A stretch of 64,000 nucleotides of DNA. Origin: Methanoculleus sediminis. GTDB lineage: Archaea; Halobacteriota; Methanomicrobia; Methanomicrobiales; Methanoculleaceae. Where the stretch lies: NCBI RefSeq assembly GCF_001017125.1, contig NZ_JXOJ01000002.1, forward strand, positions 370,912 to 434,911. Reading direction: 5' to 3'. The translations under genes and the position numbers were made by a program. Positions 9,554-18,656 of the stretch are shown here, in pieces. The notes below the pieces were generated by a model that did not search any database, was not told the origin of the DNA, and saw only the letters and a list, made by a program, of their open reading frames with translations. Each line of letters starts with the position of its first letter. Within the stretch, counting starts at the first letter, position 1.

Positions 9554-10134
9554 AGCGTCACCCCCATCTTCTCAAAGAGCGGCACGACCGCCGTCTCCAC
9601 GATATCGGTCGGCAGGGTATCCTCGCTCGCCACGTAGTAAAACTTCCCATCCCGGATGTACTGGCGGCGGACCTTGAACCCCTCGGGGGCGATGTACTGG
9701 AGCGCGTAGATGATGTCCTTATAAAGGGTCTCGCTCGGATCGGCTACCACCAGCTGGTCGAGATCGTCCTCCCCGGCCACTCCCGCCGGGAGGACGACGG
9801 TGAACCGGTCGGGCTGATCGACGTTCTCCTTGCCGTAGATCGTCCAGAGTTTCTGGAGAAGCGGCGCAAGGTAGGTTTCGTCGCCGATATCGAGGACGAT
9901 CTCGTTCTCGCCGCGGTTGACGTTGGCAAAGTCGGCGATGCGGATCGCGCGCGGCATATGGCGCAGGAGCCCGGCGGCGACGAAGATCGGCACCTTCGGG
10001 TCGACGTAAATGTGCAGCCGGTCGACCACCTTGATGAGATCGAGGTCCTGGAGGACGTCGGCTGCGACCCGCTCGTAGGCCACTCTCCCGACCTCGTCCG
10101 GGGACTCGACCACGAAGTAGTTCAACGGGGGCAT
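9550..10134 (-). CDS. mmp17: Methanogenesis marker protein 17
   Basis: A 194-aa protein matching methanogenesis marker 17. Typical segments are NYFVVESPDEVGRVAYERVAAD at the N-terminus, NRGENEIVLDIGDETYLAPLL in the middle, and a C-terminal IAPEGFKVRRQYIRDGKFYYVASE. It begins directly after mmp15 with no spacer and overlaps mmp7 by 4 bases. It is reported as part of the MCR activation complex. No catalytic motif is evident; the role is probably structural or in cluster binding. Confidence 0.9.
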   Translation of the reverse strand: MPPLNYFVVESPDEVGRVAYERVAADVLQDLDLIKVVDRLHIYVDPKVPIFVAAGLLRHMPRAIRIADFANVNRGENEIVLDIGDETYLAPLLQKLWTIYGKENVDQPDRFTVVLPAGVAGEDDLDQLVVADPSETLYKDIIYALQYIAPEGFKVRRQYIRDGKFYYVASEDTLPTDIVETAVVPLFEKMGVTL

Positions 10135-11373
10135 CTACTCTCCCTTGATGAATCCGGACGCGAGCAGGGCGGACCCGACCGCGCCGATGTACTGCGAATG
10201 GGGCGGGACGACGATCTCGGTCTGCAGGAGCTGGCCCATCGCGTAGACCAGACCCTCGATCAGCGAGGTGCCGCCGACCATGATCACCGGCTCCTTGATG
10301 TCGATCTCCTGCAGCTGCTGCTCAAAGACCTGTTCCGCAACGCTGTGACAGGCCGCGGCCGCGACGTCCTCGCGCGAGGACCCGGCGGCGAGCGCGTTCA
10401 CCAGGCTCTGCGTCCCGAAGACGATGCAGTAACTGTTCATCGGGACGTTCGCGCCCATGCCCTTCATGGCGAGGGGGCCGAGCTCGGTGATGTCCACGCC
10501 GAGCCGCTTTGCGGTCATCTCCAGGAACCGGCCGCTCGCCCCGGCGCAGATCCCGCCCATCGTGAAGGTTCCGGGGATGCCGTCGATGACGCTGATCGCT
10601 TTGTTGTCCATCCCGCCGATATCGATGACGGTCGCGGAGCCCCGCTGGTGGTCGGCGAGGTAGACGGCGCCCTTGGAGTTCACCGTCAGTTCTTCCTGGA
10701 TGAGATCCGCCCCGAGATGCTTGCCGATCAGGAACCTGCCGTATCCGGTGGTGCCGATCGCCTGGATATCCTCGCGCGAGAGTCCGGCCATCTCGAGCGC
10801 GTCCGCGACGGCGCTCTCGGCGCTCTTGATCACCTCGGTCGTCGGGTGCCACCCGGTGCCGACGATCTCGTTCTCCTTCATCACGACGGCCTTCGTCGTG
10901 CTCGATCCCGAGTCGACGCCCATCGTGATCCCGGTCTGCTCCTCACGGGCAAGGAGCGCTCTCCGGCGGGCGATGGTGGTCAGGGCCTCCATCCGGGTGA
11001 GGAGGGTTCCCGCGGTCGTCCGCTCGGTGAAGGAGTAACTCACCACCGGCAGCCGGGAGTTCTCGTGGATGTAGCGCCGGAGTTCGTTCCGGACGATCGC
11101 CGCCTCGGCGCACCTGAAGCAGGTGCCGATGAAGACCCCGTCGGCATCCACCTTCCCCTCCACGAGGGCCATCGCCCGGGCGATCATCAGTTTCAGGTCG
11201 GCGCTCCGGACGTCGAGGCCGAACGCGTCGACCCCCCGCTCGACATCGGCGAGCGCGATGTCGGGGAAGAAGACTTCCGCATCCACGGACCCGGCGGCCT
11301 CGTAGATCTCTTTCTGGACGCCGCTGTATTCCGGCCCGCAGGAGAGCTGGGCGATCCGCACCTTCCGGCTCAT
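10135..11373 (-). CDS. mmp15: Methanogenesis marker protein 15 (BadF/HgdC-type ATPase)
   Basis: A 412-aa protein. The N-terminal 135 residues are specific to the marker 15 family, with [17 protein letters not shown] and a CFRC motif. From about residue 150 there is an ASKHA-fold ATPase of the BadF/HgdC activator type: the phosphate loop [10 protein letters not shown], the second loop [10 protein letters not shown], and [14 protein letters not shown], where related activators bind a bridging 4Fe-4S cluster through Cys. In 2-hydroxyacyl-CoA dehydratases such proteins drive low-potential electron transfer with ATP. A parallel role in reducing Ni(II)-F430 of MCR is attractive but is inference. 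Confidence 0.92.
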   Translation of the reverse strand: MSRKVRIAQLSCGPEYSGVQKEIYEAAGSVDAEVFFPDIALADVERGVDAFGLDVRSADLKLMIARAMALVEGKVDADGVFIGTCFRCAEAAIVRNELRRYIHENSRLPVVSYSFTERTTAGTLLTRMEALTTIARRRALLAREEQTGITMGVDSGSSTTKAVVMKENEIVGTGWHPTTEVIKSAESAVADALEMAGLSREDIQAIGTTGYGRFLIGKHLGADLIQEELTVNSKGAVYLADHQRGSATVIDIGGMDNKAISVIDGIPGTFTMGGICAGASGRFLEMTAKRLGVDITELGPLAMKGMGANVPMNSYCIVFGTQSLVNALAAGSSREDVAAAACHSVAEQVFEQQLQEIDIKEPVIMVGGTSLIEGLVYAMGQLLQTEIVVPPHSQYIGAVGSALLASGFIKGE

Positions 11374-11825
11374 GCTTCGCCCTCCTCCTTTGGAAGACCG
11401 TCGAGGAACTTCCTGACGGCGGCGACGAACTGTATCCCCTCCTCTTCGTCAGAAGGATACTTCAGTTCCAGGATAGGTATGCCGCTCTGGCGGAGAGTGA
11501 AGAGGATCAACTCGTCGGTGCGGGCGCAGCCCATACACCCGAACGCAAGGTCGGCGTCCGTGACGATGATCGCCGCCTCGGCCTCCTCGATGAGGGGGCC
11601 GTAGATCGCCATCCGCCCCCGAACACCGGACGGCACCTCGACGGCCGCGTACTTCAGGCCGCGTTTGGGCTCTTCGGGAGTGATCTGCAGGGGCGGGGAG
11701 TCTACCCCGGCGGTCTGTATCCTCTCCCGGATACCGAGGGCTGCACCGAGCGGCTTATGGCCGAACCGGGCCACCAGGTCGGAGAGGATGAGGCTCGTTG
11801 CAGGGTAGATAAACACCTTTGCCAT
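11370..11825 (-). CDS. mmp5: Methanogenesis marker protein 5
   Basis: A 151-aa protein of the marker 5 family. It begins [23 protein letters not shown] and has a conserved [14 protein letters not shown] motif (about residue 95), whose CxxC could bind a metal or iron-sulfur cluster. It ends with an acidic helix. The stop overlaps the mmp15 start by 4 bases. Its exact role in MCR activation or assembly is unknown; context is the main clue. Confidence 0.9.
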   Translation of the reverse strand: MAKVFIYPATSLILSDLVARFGHKPLGAALGIRERIQTAGVDSPPLQITPEEPKRGLKYAAVEVPSGVRGRMAIYGPLIEEAEAAIIVTDADLAFGCMGCARTDELILFTLRQSGIPILELKYPSDEEEGIQFVAAVRKFLDGLPKEEGEA

Positions 11826-11830
11826 TGTAT

Positions 11831-12292
11831 TCAGGACTCCTCTGTCTCTATCAGTTCTTGCAGTCGCTTGATATCGAGTTTCGGTTTCGTTTCGAGTGCG
11901 GGCGGTGCCGGTTCCGCCTTGTCTCCTTCACGCCGGTCGAGCTCCTCGAGCCCGCGGGTGATGTAGCGCAGGATACGGAACTCCCGTTCGTGGCCGAGGT
12001 AGCCCGGCCTCGCTCCGCCGAGATTCGCCCGGCAGCGTCTCGGGTCACCGGGAGGAAAACCCCGGTCCTTGACGAAGATGTGGGTCGGGTCGAACGCGCG
12101 GATCACTTCGATGAGGCGGTCAACGGGCTCCGGTTCGCCCGTCACCTGCAGCCCGAAGCACGTCTCCTTGATGAGGACGCCCTCGGAGGCCTCGTAGGCC
12201 CTGAGCGCGAGCTCCCCGGGGGTCATGGACGGGGACTCGACGAAGACGTATTTGGTCACCGTGCCCACGTACTCGGGAATATATTCGGCCAT
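11831..12292 (-). CDS. mmp6: Methanogenesis marker protein 6
   Basis: A 153-aa protein of the marker 6 family, with VTKYVFVESPSMTPGELALRAYE at the start, IKETCFGLQVTGE, and the conserved HIFVKDRGFPPGDPRRCRANLGGARPGY-type block. The last 45 residues are a charged, probably flexible tail. ATG 12292 is chosen over the upstream GTG because it overlaps the mmp3 stop by one base (TGATG) and follows a strong GGAGGTGA. Function unknown; it is strictly associated with methanogenesis. Confidence 0.9.
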   Translation of the reverse strand: MAEYIPEYVGTVTKYVFVESPSMTPGELALRAYEASEGVLIKETCFGLQVTGEPEPVDRLIEVIRAFDPTHIFVKDRGFPPGDPRRCRANLGGARPGYLGHEREFRILRYITRGLEELDRREGDKAEPAPPALETKPKLDIKRLQELIETEES

Positions 12293-13818
12293 CACTTCAC
12301 CTCCTTTACGTATACCGTGGCTCCTTCGCGCATCCCGGCAAGGTTGCCCGCATCGAGCACCTTCCCGATGACGTTCGTGCCCGTGAGCGGCTCGGACGTC
12401 GGGCCGAACTCGGCGTTCGGTGTCGTACGGAGCCCGACCATGCCCGCACCGCGCCGGGAGTCGTTCGTCATCGCAAGGGTGTAGGCCGGCACCTCGCCCC
12501 CGGGAGTGTTCTCCGGGATGATCCCGACGCCTTTGCCGATCTTCGGCTTGAAGAGGAAGACGTCCTCGAAGATGAAGACGAGCGGCATCTTCCCGACGCT
12601 GTGGTGCTTGAGCCCGGTCACTTCGCGGAATATCGTGACCGACCGGGGCGCGGCCGCCTCGTCGAGGGTGATGCTGACGACGTGGTCGGCAGGCACCGTC
12701 TCGACCCGGGCCTCGCCGCCGGCCAGCACTTCGAGCGTCGTTGCCGGGATCTGGCTTACCACGACGCGATCGCCCTCGGCCGCGTCGGCGGTGAGGGCGA
12801 CCCCACGCCGGGCGGCGACCGCTTCCGCATCGGCGAGCGAAAGACCGACGAGATCGAACTGCTCCGGTTCCGCACGGATGGCGAGGAGGTCGCCCTCACC
12901 GGCAAACCTGACGAGTTCGATGCCGTGGACGACCCGTCCTACGACGGTGTGCGCCGGGCTCGCCGAGACGCCCTGGGTGTAGATGTAGATTCCCCCGGAG
13001 GATTTTCCGGAGGTCCTGACCGTGACGGTGCCCTCAAGCCTCGGACCGGAGAACTCCGCCGGAACCCGTGTCGGAACCAGGTGCGTGTCGGCGACATAGG
13101 TGCTGCTCGAGCGGTCCACCCTGAATCTGCCGCCCTGCACGGAGAGAAGGAAGTGCTCGACGCTCCGGGCGGTTCCGGTATCGATCCCGTCTTCCCCGAA
13201 GCCCTGCACTTCCGCTTCCACGTAGGAGACGACCTGCATCCCGTCTTCGAGCGGGAAGTCGGAGTCGCGGGTGACGACGACGTTCGAGCGGTCGACACGC
13301 CGGAATACCCGCTCGACCCCGGTGATTTGATCGCCGTCGGCGAGCCGGTCGAGCAGTCCGCGGCCGGTGACGATTTTGCCGATGACGCCGCCGTCGGCCG
13401 GGGCGCCGTAGTCGGCGGTATGCCCCATGCGTGCGAAGATCAGGTAGGACCTGGAGGGATCATAGCCCCCGCACCCGAGGATCACGTCGCCGCGCTCGTA
13501 CCGGCCCGGATGGCGTGCCGGGCGGACGTCGGACTCGAACGGCCCGAAGGCGACTGCGTAACGATCCTGCCAGTGCAGGCGGAGCTGTTCTGCAACCTCC
13601 GGTCGAAGGAGACGGGAAACCGCCGCGGTCTTCGCCACCTCGACGACCAGGTCACCCGCCGGAGCGGCGAACCGGACCTCCTGCGACTCGGCTTCATCTT
13701 CAACGAGCGCCGGGCGGATGACGGCGACACTGAACCGCTCATCCCATGCGGGGAGGAGATCCCCGAGCCGGGAACCTTCCGGAACCAAAACGCGTTTGCC
13801 GTCCAGGTGGATCTCCAT
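12292..13818 (-). CDS. mmp3: Methanogenesis marker protein 3 (UPF0288, cyclophilin-like domain)
   Basis: A 508-aa protein of the marker 3 family. The N-terminus (MEIHLDGKRVLVPEGS) is ubiquitin/ThiS-like in look. The central part has cyclophilin-type features such as GGIYIYTQGVSASPAHTVVGRV, and the C-terminus repeats this kind of domain (TPNAEFGPTSEPLTGTNVIG). ATG 13818 is chosen because GAGGTG lies 6 bases upstream; the GTG at 13827 is inside that ribosome site. It starts 10 bp after atwA. Mmp3 has been found in the MCR activation complex. Confidence 0.9.
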   Translation of the reverse strand: MEIHLDGKRVLVPEGSRLGDLLPAWDERFSVAVIRPALVEDEAESQEVRFAAPAGDLVVEVAKTAAVSRLLRPEVAEQLRLHWQDRYAVAFGPFESDVRPARHPGRYERGDVILGCGGYDPSRSYLIFARMGHTADYGAPADGGVIGKIVTGRGLLDRLADGDQITGVERVFRRVDRSNVVVTRDSDFPLEDGMQVVSYVEAEVQGFGEDGIDTGTARSVEHFLLSVQGGRFRVDRSSSTYVADTHLVPTRVPAEFSGPRLEGTVTVRTSGKSSGGIYIYTQGVSASPAHTVVGRVVHGIELVRFAGEGDLLAIRAEPEQFDLVGLSLADAEAVAARRGVALTADAAEGDRVVVSQIPATTLEVLAGGEARVETVPADHVVSITLDEAAAPRSVTIFREVTGLKHHSVGKMPLVFIFEDVFLFKPKIGKGVGIIPENTPGGEVPAYTLAMTNDSRRGAGMVGLRTTPNAEFGPTSEPLTGTNVIGKVLDAGNLAGMREGATVYVKEVK

Positions 13819-13828
13819 TACGTGCACC

Positions 13829-15442
13829 TCAGGGGGCTCCGCCGGCCCCCATCACCGTTCGTTCGTCCTCGGTGAGATGAGCGAGCACCTCCTCCGTCGG
13901 TCCCATCTGGATGATCTTGCCTCCCCGCATGAGGGCGACACGGTCACAGATATCTCTCACAAATTCCATATCGTGCGAAACCACGATAAATGTCTCGTCC
14001 ATCTCTTCGCGGGCGTGGAGGATCGAGTGCTTCACATCGATCTTCGTGATCGGGTCCATGGTGCCGGTCGGTTCGTCGAGAACAACGAGCAGCGGCTCGC
14101 GGATGAGCACCTGGGCGAGCGCCACCCGGTGCTTCTCGCCTTCGGAGAGCTGGCCCGGATAGCGGTCCAGGATCTCCTTGCTCTTCTCGGGCGTGAACCC
14201 GGCCATCCCGAGCGTGATGATCGCCTTCCTCATCGCGAGTTCCTTGGGGAACTCGAGACCGATGGCGTCGGTGAGGTTGTCGAGCACCGTCCGGTGCGGG
14301 TAGAGATCGTACTCCTGGTGGAGAAGCCCGATGTAGCCCTTCGCCCGACCGCGGTTCTCGATGCCGGGTTTCGTCATGTCGATCCAGTCGTCGCCGATCC
14401 GGATGTTCATCTCGCCGCTGGTGGGCTCGAGGATCCCGGATATGATCCGGGAGAGGGTCGTCTTGCCCGCCCCACTCTTGCCGATGATCCCGAAGATCTC
14501 TTTCTCGCCGACCTCGAACGAGACGGTGTTGACTGCCCGGACGACGCCCCGGTCGACCGAGAGGTAGCGCTTCACCACGTCACGGGCGACCAGGATCTTC
14601 TCGCCGACCGCCCCGGCCTCGTGCTGCTCGACGTCGCTGTAGTTCTCCATGAACCGGCCGATGACTTCCTCGGGGGCGCCGATCCCTTTGATCTCACCGT
14701 TTTCCAGGAGGATTGCCCGATCGGCCACGTCCTTGATGACGTTTGAGAAGTGGGACGTGACGACCATTCCCATGTCGTTCGCCTGGGCGCTCTCGATGAG
14801 CATCCGGTGGACGAGCGTGGCGGTCTCCGGATCGAGCGTCCCGGTCGGTTCGTCCGCATAGAGCATGAACGGGTTCTTCGCAAGCTGCCGGGCGAGCACC
14901 ACCCGCTGCTTCTCGCCGCCGGACAGGTCGCGGGCGATGTGCATCATCCGGTGGGAGAGCCTGACCTGGTCGATGAGGTCGGCGGCCCTGCTGACGGCCT
15001 TCTCGCTCGGGTAGCCGACATCGTCGAGCGCACGCAGGACGTTCTCGATCACCCGGTCGTCACCGTAGAGTGCGAACGTCCGCTGGAACATGATGGCGGT
15101 TCTCCGCATGATCCGCCGTTTCATCGTCGCGTTTTCCTCGGCCCAGAGATCGATATCCGCCGGTTCGAGCCTGCCCCCGCAGACAGGACACGGCTTTTCC
15201 GCTTCGCTCGGGACACCGATGTACTCGCATTTGCCGCAGGTGACGACGTGATAGATGACTGCACCCCGTGTCGGAGGCTGGTCGACACCACGCATAAGGT
15301 GCATGAGAACGGTCTTGCCGGCGCCGCTTCTGCCGATAATGCCGACGGTCTCTCCCTCCGCCACCTCGAAATTGATATTTTTAAGCACGGTAGTCCCGTT
15401 GAACTCCATGCAGAGATCCTTCACCGTAATAAGTGGGGTCAT
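13829..15442 (-). CDS. atwA: Methyl-coenzyme M reductase activation component A2 (twin ABC ATPase)
   Basis: A 537-aa soluble protein with two fused ABC ATPase domains that powers reductive activation of MCR. Domain 1 has Walker A GRSGAGKT (about 38-45), signature LSGGEKQRV and Walker [12 protein letters not shown]. Domain 2 has [17 protein letters not shown] and [12 protein letters not shown] zinc-ribbon-like insert (CGKCEYIGV...CPVCGG, about residues 69-95) sits inside domain 1. The first gene of the cluster, it is preceded by a TATA box (15490-15497) and a GAGGAT ribosome site. All ATPase residues look intact. Confidence 0.96.
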   Translation of the reverse strand: MTPLITVKDLCMEFNGTTVLKNINFEVAEGETVGIIGRSGAGKTVLMHLMRGVDQPPTRGAVIYHVVTCGKCEYIGVPSEAEKPCPVCGGRLEPADIDLWAEENATMKRRIMRRTAIMFQRTFALYGDDRVIENVLRALDDVGYPSEKAVSRAADLIDQVRLSHRMMHIARDLSGGEKQRVVLARQLAKNPFMLYADEPTGTLDPETATLVHRMLIESAQANDMGMVVTSHFSNVIKDVADRAILLENGEIKGIGAPEEVIGRFMENYSDVEQHEAGAVGEKILVARDVVKRYLSVDRGVVRAVNTVSFEVGEKEIFGIIGKSGAGKTTLSRIISGILEPTSGEMNIRIGDDWIDMTKPGIENRGRAKGYIGLLHQEYDLYPHRTVLDNLTDAIGLEFPKELAMRKAIITLGMAGFTPEKSKEILDRYPGQLSEGEKHRVALAQVLIREPLLVVLDEPTGTMDPITKIDVKHSILHAREEMDETFIVVSHDMEFVRDICDRVALMRGGKIIQMGPTEEVLAHLTEDERTVMGAGGAP

Positions 15443-15487
15443 CTTGAGATCCTCGTTAAACTAATCTTCTTCTGGTATCATATTAGG

Positions 15488-15499
15488 GTTTATATTGTT
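15488..15499 (-). promoter_or_regulatory. TATA-box promoter of the atwA-mmp operon
   Basis: On the minus strand the sequence CAATATAAAC lies about 50 bases before the atwA ATG, partly over the 3' end of the HAD gene. The rest of the leader is AT-rich and ends with ACGAGGATC, a plausible ribosome site. This suggests atwA starts a new transcript rather than depending only on read-through from the HAD gene. Confidence 0.5.
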
Positions 15500-16332
15500 G
15501 CACTTTTCCCGGTCGCCGCGGTATCCGTGAGGAGTTCTGCCACGATACCGGGCACCTCGCTGACGTTGTGGATCACCCGATCCACGCTCGCATAAAGGAC
15601 GGGCGGTTTCCGATCCGACTGCTGTTCGGTGAGCACCGCGAGGTCCGCCTTCCGGAAGGCGTTCAGGTCGTTGATGGCATCTCCAACCATAACAACGTTA
15701 TCGTACTGCTCTTTGAGATCCTCCACGATCCGTGCTTTCATCGAGGGGGTTGCGACACCGTAGACCCTTTCCCGCGGGATTCCGAGATAATCGCCCATCC
15801 GTTCGAGTTTTGCGACGCGATCGCCGGATGCTATGTATGCGGGAACACCCATCCGGTGCAGTTCGCTGATGGCCTCTTTTGCACCCTCAAACGGCCTCCC
15901 GCCGGTCGTCACCGTGAACTCGATGCCGGGGATCTCCATGTTCAGGATCACGCCGCTGTTCATGGTGACGATCGACTCTTTCTTGCAGCAGCTCCAGACC
16001 TGCCGGATACATGCCTGCAGGTCGCCGATGCGGGCATGTTCGTCGTTGTAGAGGAGGTTCCCGACCTCTTCGGCGGGGATGACCCGGCGGGAACAGGCCA
16101 CGCCGAACCCGATCGACTGCTCCAGGAAGAACTCGGAGAGGCACTGATCCTCCGGCGCCTCCATGACGTCCCGGGAATGGAGGTGGAGAACGACGAGCAC
16201 CCGGGCGTCCGAACCGAAGGTGATGGTCGTGGTCTCGACCTCGGTCAGCATCTCGTCGTGGAGGATGTCGCGTGCTACCCGGTAAGTCCGCAGAAGTGTG
16301 CCTGCACTATCAAAAACAACGGCTACCGACAT
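15490..16332 (-). CDS. HAD-superfamily protein with DxAGT nucleophile motif
   Basis: A 280-aa HAD phosphatase-like protein. Motif I reads VVFDSAGTL: the nucleophile Asp9 is present but the usual second Asp is Ala. Motif II is YIASGD (about residue 180) and motif IV is VVMVGDAINDLNAF. This C-terminal part resembles the P domain of P-type ATPases, with the GDGxND loop written GDAIND. The N-terminal insert between motifs I and II (about 120 residues, with a WSCCKKE Cys pair) is unusual. It ends 47 bp before atwA on the same strand, so a link with MCR activation is possible. Substrate unknown. Confidence 0.8.
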   Translation of the reverse strand: MSVAVVFDSAGTLLRTYRVARDILHDEMLTEVETTTITFGSDARVLVVLHLHSRDVMEAPEDQCLSEFFLEQSIGFGVACSRRVIPAEEVGNLLYNDEHARIGDLQACIRQVWSCCKKESIVTMNSGVILNMEIPGIEFTVTTGGRPFEGAKEAISELHRMGVPAYIASGDRVAKLERMGDYLGIPRERVYGVATPSMKARIVEDLKEQYDNVVMVGDAINDLNAFRKADLAVLTEQQSDRKPPVLYASVDRVIHNVSEVPGIVAELLTDTAATGKSATI

Positions 16333-16386
16333 ATTCTCACGTCAATAAGTCTATGTAGTCTCTTGTCCTCTCTTCAATGAGGACGT

Positions 16387-17316
16387 ATGGTATTGAGTGA
16401 GACGGCAGCAAGCATAAAGAGTATGGAGATCCGGGGCGCCGGCAGGATCGCCCGGGCGGCGGTGGAAGCACTGGCCGATTATGCCGCAAATCTCGACGCA
16501 TCGGACCCCGATACATTCAAGCAGGAGATGAGGAAGGCGGCCGATATCCTCACCGAAACCCGGCCGACCGCCGTCTCGCTTCCGAACGCTGTGCGCTCCG
16601 TGATGCGGGCTCTGGACTCGTTCGATTCGGTGGAAGCCGCACGGGACGCGGTTCTTGCCCGGGCTGCGGAGTTCGTCGAGCACTCGGAGCACGCGGTCGA
16701 ACGGATAGCGGCAATCGGGGCACGCCACATCTCCGACGGCGACGTCCTCCTGACCCACTGCAACTCCGAGGCGGCGCTCGGGTGCATCCTGGAGGCCCAC
16801 CGGCAGGGGAAGGATATCGAGGTCTACGCGACGGAAGTCCGGCCCCGCGGCCAGGGGCTCATCACCATCAGGACGTTGAACGACGCCGGGATCCGCACAA
16901 ACTATATCGTCGACTCGGCGGTCCGCTACTTCATCAACGACGTCGACCTGGTCGTCGTCGGCGCCGACGCAATAGCGGTGAACGGCGCGGTGGTGAACAA
17001 GATCGGGACCGCCCAGATTGCGCACGCCGCACACGAGGCGCGGACGAACGTCATCGTGGCGGCCGAGACCTACAAGTTCGCCCCGAGGACGATCCTCGGT
17101 GAACTGATCGAGATCGAGGAGCGGGATACGGCCGAGGTGCTCCCCCGGGAGGTGGCGGAGAAACTACCCTTCGTCCGGGTCAGGAACCCAACCTTCGACG
17201 TGACGCCCGCGGAGTACGTCGACCTGATCGTCACCGAGCAGGGGGCGATCCCGCCGGGGCTGGCGTTCACGGTGATCCGGGACTACCTGGGGTGGAAGAT
17301 CGAGGAGTTGCGGTAG
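16387..17316 (+). CDS. Ribose-1,5-bisphosphate isomerase (eIF-2B alpha-like family)
   Basis: A 309-aa protein of the archaeal e2b2/R15P isomerase family, which converts ribose 1,5-bisphosphate to ribulose 1,5-bisphosphate in the AMP-RuBisCO pathway. Hallmarks are SMEIRGAGRIARAA, the active-site region LLTHCNSEAALG with its Cys (about residue 121), the ATEVRPRGQG block, VVVGADAIAVNGAVVNKIGT with the catalytic Asp, and VAAETYKFAP. AMP phosphorylase and RuBisCO genes are not in this window. The last 50 bp overlap antisense with the next regulator. A truncated inverted copy of its 3' end is at 24318-24524. Confidence 0.9.
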   Translation: MVLSETAASIKSMEIRGAGRIARAAVEALADYAANLDASDPDTFKQEMRKAADILTETRPTAVSLPNAVRSVMRALDSFDSVEAARDAVLARAAEFVEHSEHAVERIAAIGARHISDGDVLLTHCNSEAALGCILEAHRQGKDIEVYATEVRPRGQGLITIRTLNDAGIRTNYIVDSAVRYFINDVDLVVVGADAIAVNGAVVNKIGTAQIAHAAHEARTNVIVAAETYKFAPRTILGELIEIEERDTAEVLPREVAEKLPFVRVRNPTFDVTPAEYVDLIVTEQGAIPPGLAFTVIRDYLGWKIEELR

Positions 17317-18184
17317 GGCCCGGATCGCCTACCGGGGGGGAGTCGGCACGATTTTCGGCACCCGTTCCGTTCCAGGGAAGGAGGGGCACCGTGCCGTCTG
17401 CCGTCCCCTCGCAACCCCCGGAAGGCACCAGTGCCTCGCCGGTGAGCGTGTAGCACACTGTCTGGCCATCGCGATTCGCTTCAACGAGCCCATCTGCGGC
17501 GAGCCGTCGCAGGTGCCAGGCAGCCGTGGAGCGCGAGATGCCGACAATATCGGCAATCTCCGACTGCGTGATGCCGGATTTTTCAAGGAGAAGGGCAAAA
17601 ATCTGCCGACGCGTGCCGTTCTGGAGGTGCAGGCATACGACCTTCTCGGCCGTATCATAGTCGCCGTTCCGAAAACAGCCCACCCTGCCGTCTCGATACA
17701 GGGCACTGACCAGACCGGCCTCCCGGAGACGAGAGAGGTGGTAACGGGTGGTTCCCCTGTTGATCCCGGTGATACGGGCGATCTCCGCGGGCGCGATCCC
17801 CGGGTGATCCCGGATGCAGGCGTAGATCCGGGACCGTTTCTTGTTGTCCAGGGGGCAGCGTGAGGTCCGGTAGCCGAGGTACGCCGTGACGCCGGTAGAA
17901 TAGACGAATTCGAAGGGCATCGCGAGGAGCGGGCAGTGGAGGAGAAGGAGAATGGTGAGCAACTCCATCGGCGGGTAGGACCAGAGCGGCATGAAGAACT
18001 CGTCGTCGACGTTTATCCCATCAGTGGGGAGTTCAGCGGGACCTGGCTCGACGATGATCTTTGCCGTCGCAGGACTCCAGAGGAGGAGCAGGGCCAGGGA
18101 CAGGACAATGAACAGGTCAGCCGCTCTGTGCACGGTCCGGCCCCCTACAGTGCCTCTACATCCATCAGTAGTAATAGATAACAT
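17267..18184 (-). CDS. Membrane-anchored regulator with two winged-helix domains
   Basis: A protein of up to 305 aa. The N-terminus has two hydrophobic segments (about residues 20-40 and 72-92), so it is membrane bound with cytoplasmic DNA-binding domains. Two wHTH units follow: GIAPAEIARITGINRGTTRYHLSRLREAGLV (about 130-160) and GITQSEIADIVGISRSTAAWHLRRLAADGLV (about 205-235), an arrangement common in archaeal membrane regulators. The start may be GTG 18133 with a GGGGG upstream, which avoids the 20-bp overlap with the preceding gene. The last residues (SSTPGSPGSP) are read antisense from the R15P isomerase 3' end. Confidence 0.78.
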   Translation of the reverse strand: MLSITTDGCRGTVGGRTVHRAADLFIVLSLALLLLWSPATAKIIVEPGPAELPTDGINVDDEFFMPLWSYPPMELLTILLLLHCPLLAMPFEFVYSTGVTAYLGYRTSRCPLDNKKRSRIYACIRDHPGIAPAEIARITGINRGTTRYHLSRLREAGLVSALYRDGRVGCFRNGDYDTAEKVVCLHLQNGTRRQIFALLLEKSGITQSEIADIVGISRSTAAWHLRRLAADGLVEANRDGQTVCYTLTGEALVPSGGCEGTADGTVPLLPWNGTGAENRADSPPVGDPGPTATPRSSTPGSPGSP

Positions 18185-18656
18185 TCAGCGTATACTCCGT
18201 TCCCTCCTCCGGAACGTCTTCCCCGAAGATCAGGAACTTCCACATGCCGGACGGCAGGGAATCGGACCCTGAGAGGGCGAGAGAGATCTTCTCGTCCATC
18301 CTTCCGTCGACACCGTCACGGTACGGGCCGAGCACGCCGCTGCCCGGCGGGGTTATGGTCAGGGCAAGAGAATCGGTTCCGGGATGCTGGTGGCCGCTCC
18401 AGTCAAGGTTGACCACAATGGTTCTCACGCCCGACGGCACCGACTTCCAGACAGTCTGATACTCGCCCGGGTGTATCGTGCCGCCGACCGACCGGATGAG
18501 TTCCACCCTGTCGCTCACATCGTCGGCGGGCGCTACCGCAATCCCGCCGGCGGTCGTGCAGGGCAGGGCTGCAGCGCCGGAGACTAGGAGGGAGGTGAGC
18601 AGTGCGGCAACAAGGATTCTTTCAACAACCTGTGCACTGCACTTCGTTGCATTCAT
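18165..18656 (-). CDS. Small secreted protein, unknown function
   Basis: A 163-aa exported protein. Residues about 12-31 form a signal peptide (ILVAALLTSLLVSGAAA). The mature part looks like a beta-sandwich: RVELIRSVGGTIHPGEYQTVWKSVP and VVNLDWSGHQHPGTDSLALTITPPG, then SLPSGMWKFLIFGEDVPEEGTEYTLNVIYYY. This is similar in character to pre-peptidase C-terminal-type domains, but I do not recognise a defined family. It lies immediately upstream of the membrane regulator on the same strand, overlapping or touching its start, so the two could be a signal protein and its sensor-regulator. Confidence 0.68.
   Translation of the reverse strand: MNATKCSAQVVERILVAALLTSLLVSGAAALPCTTAGGIAVAPADDVSDRVELIRSVGGTIHPGEYQTVWKSVPSGVRTIVVNLDWSGHQHPGTDSLALTITPPGSGVLGPYRDGVDGRMDEKISLALSGSDSLPSGMWKFLIFGEDVPEEGTEYTLNVIYYY

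Noticed and set aside
9544..11604. 686-residue plus-strand frame opposite the mmp genes
   Set aside because: An antisense shadow of conserved marker genes; Asp/Arg/Gly-rich and without recognisable motifs.
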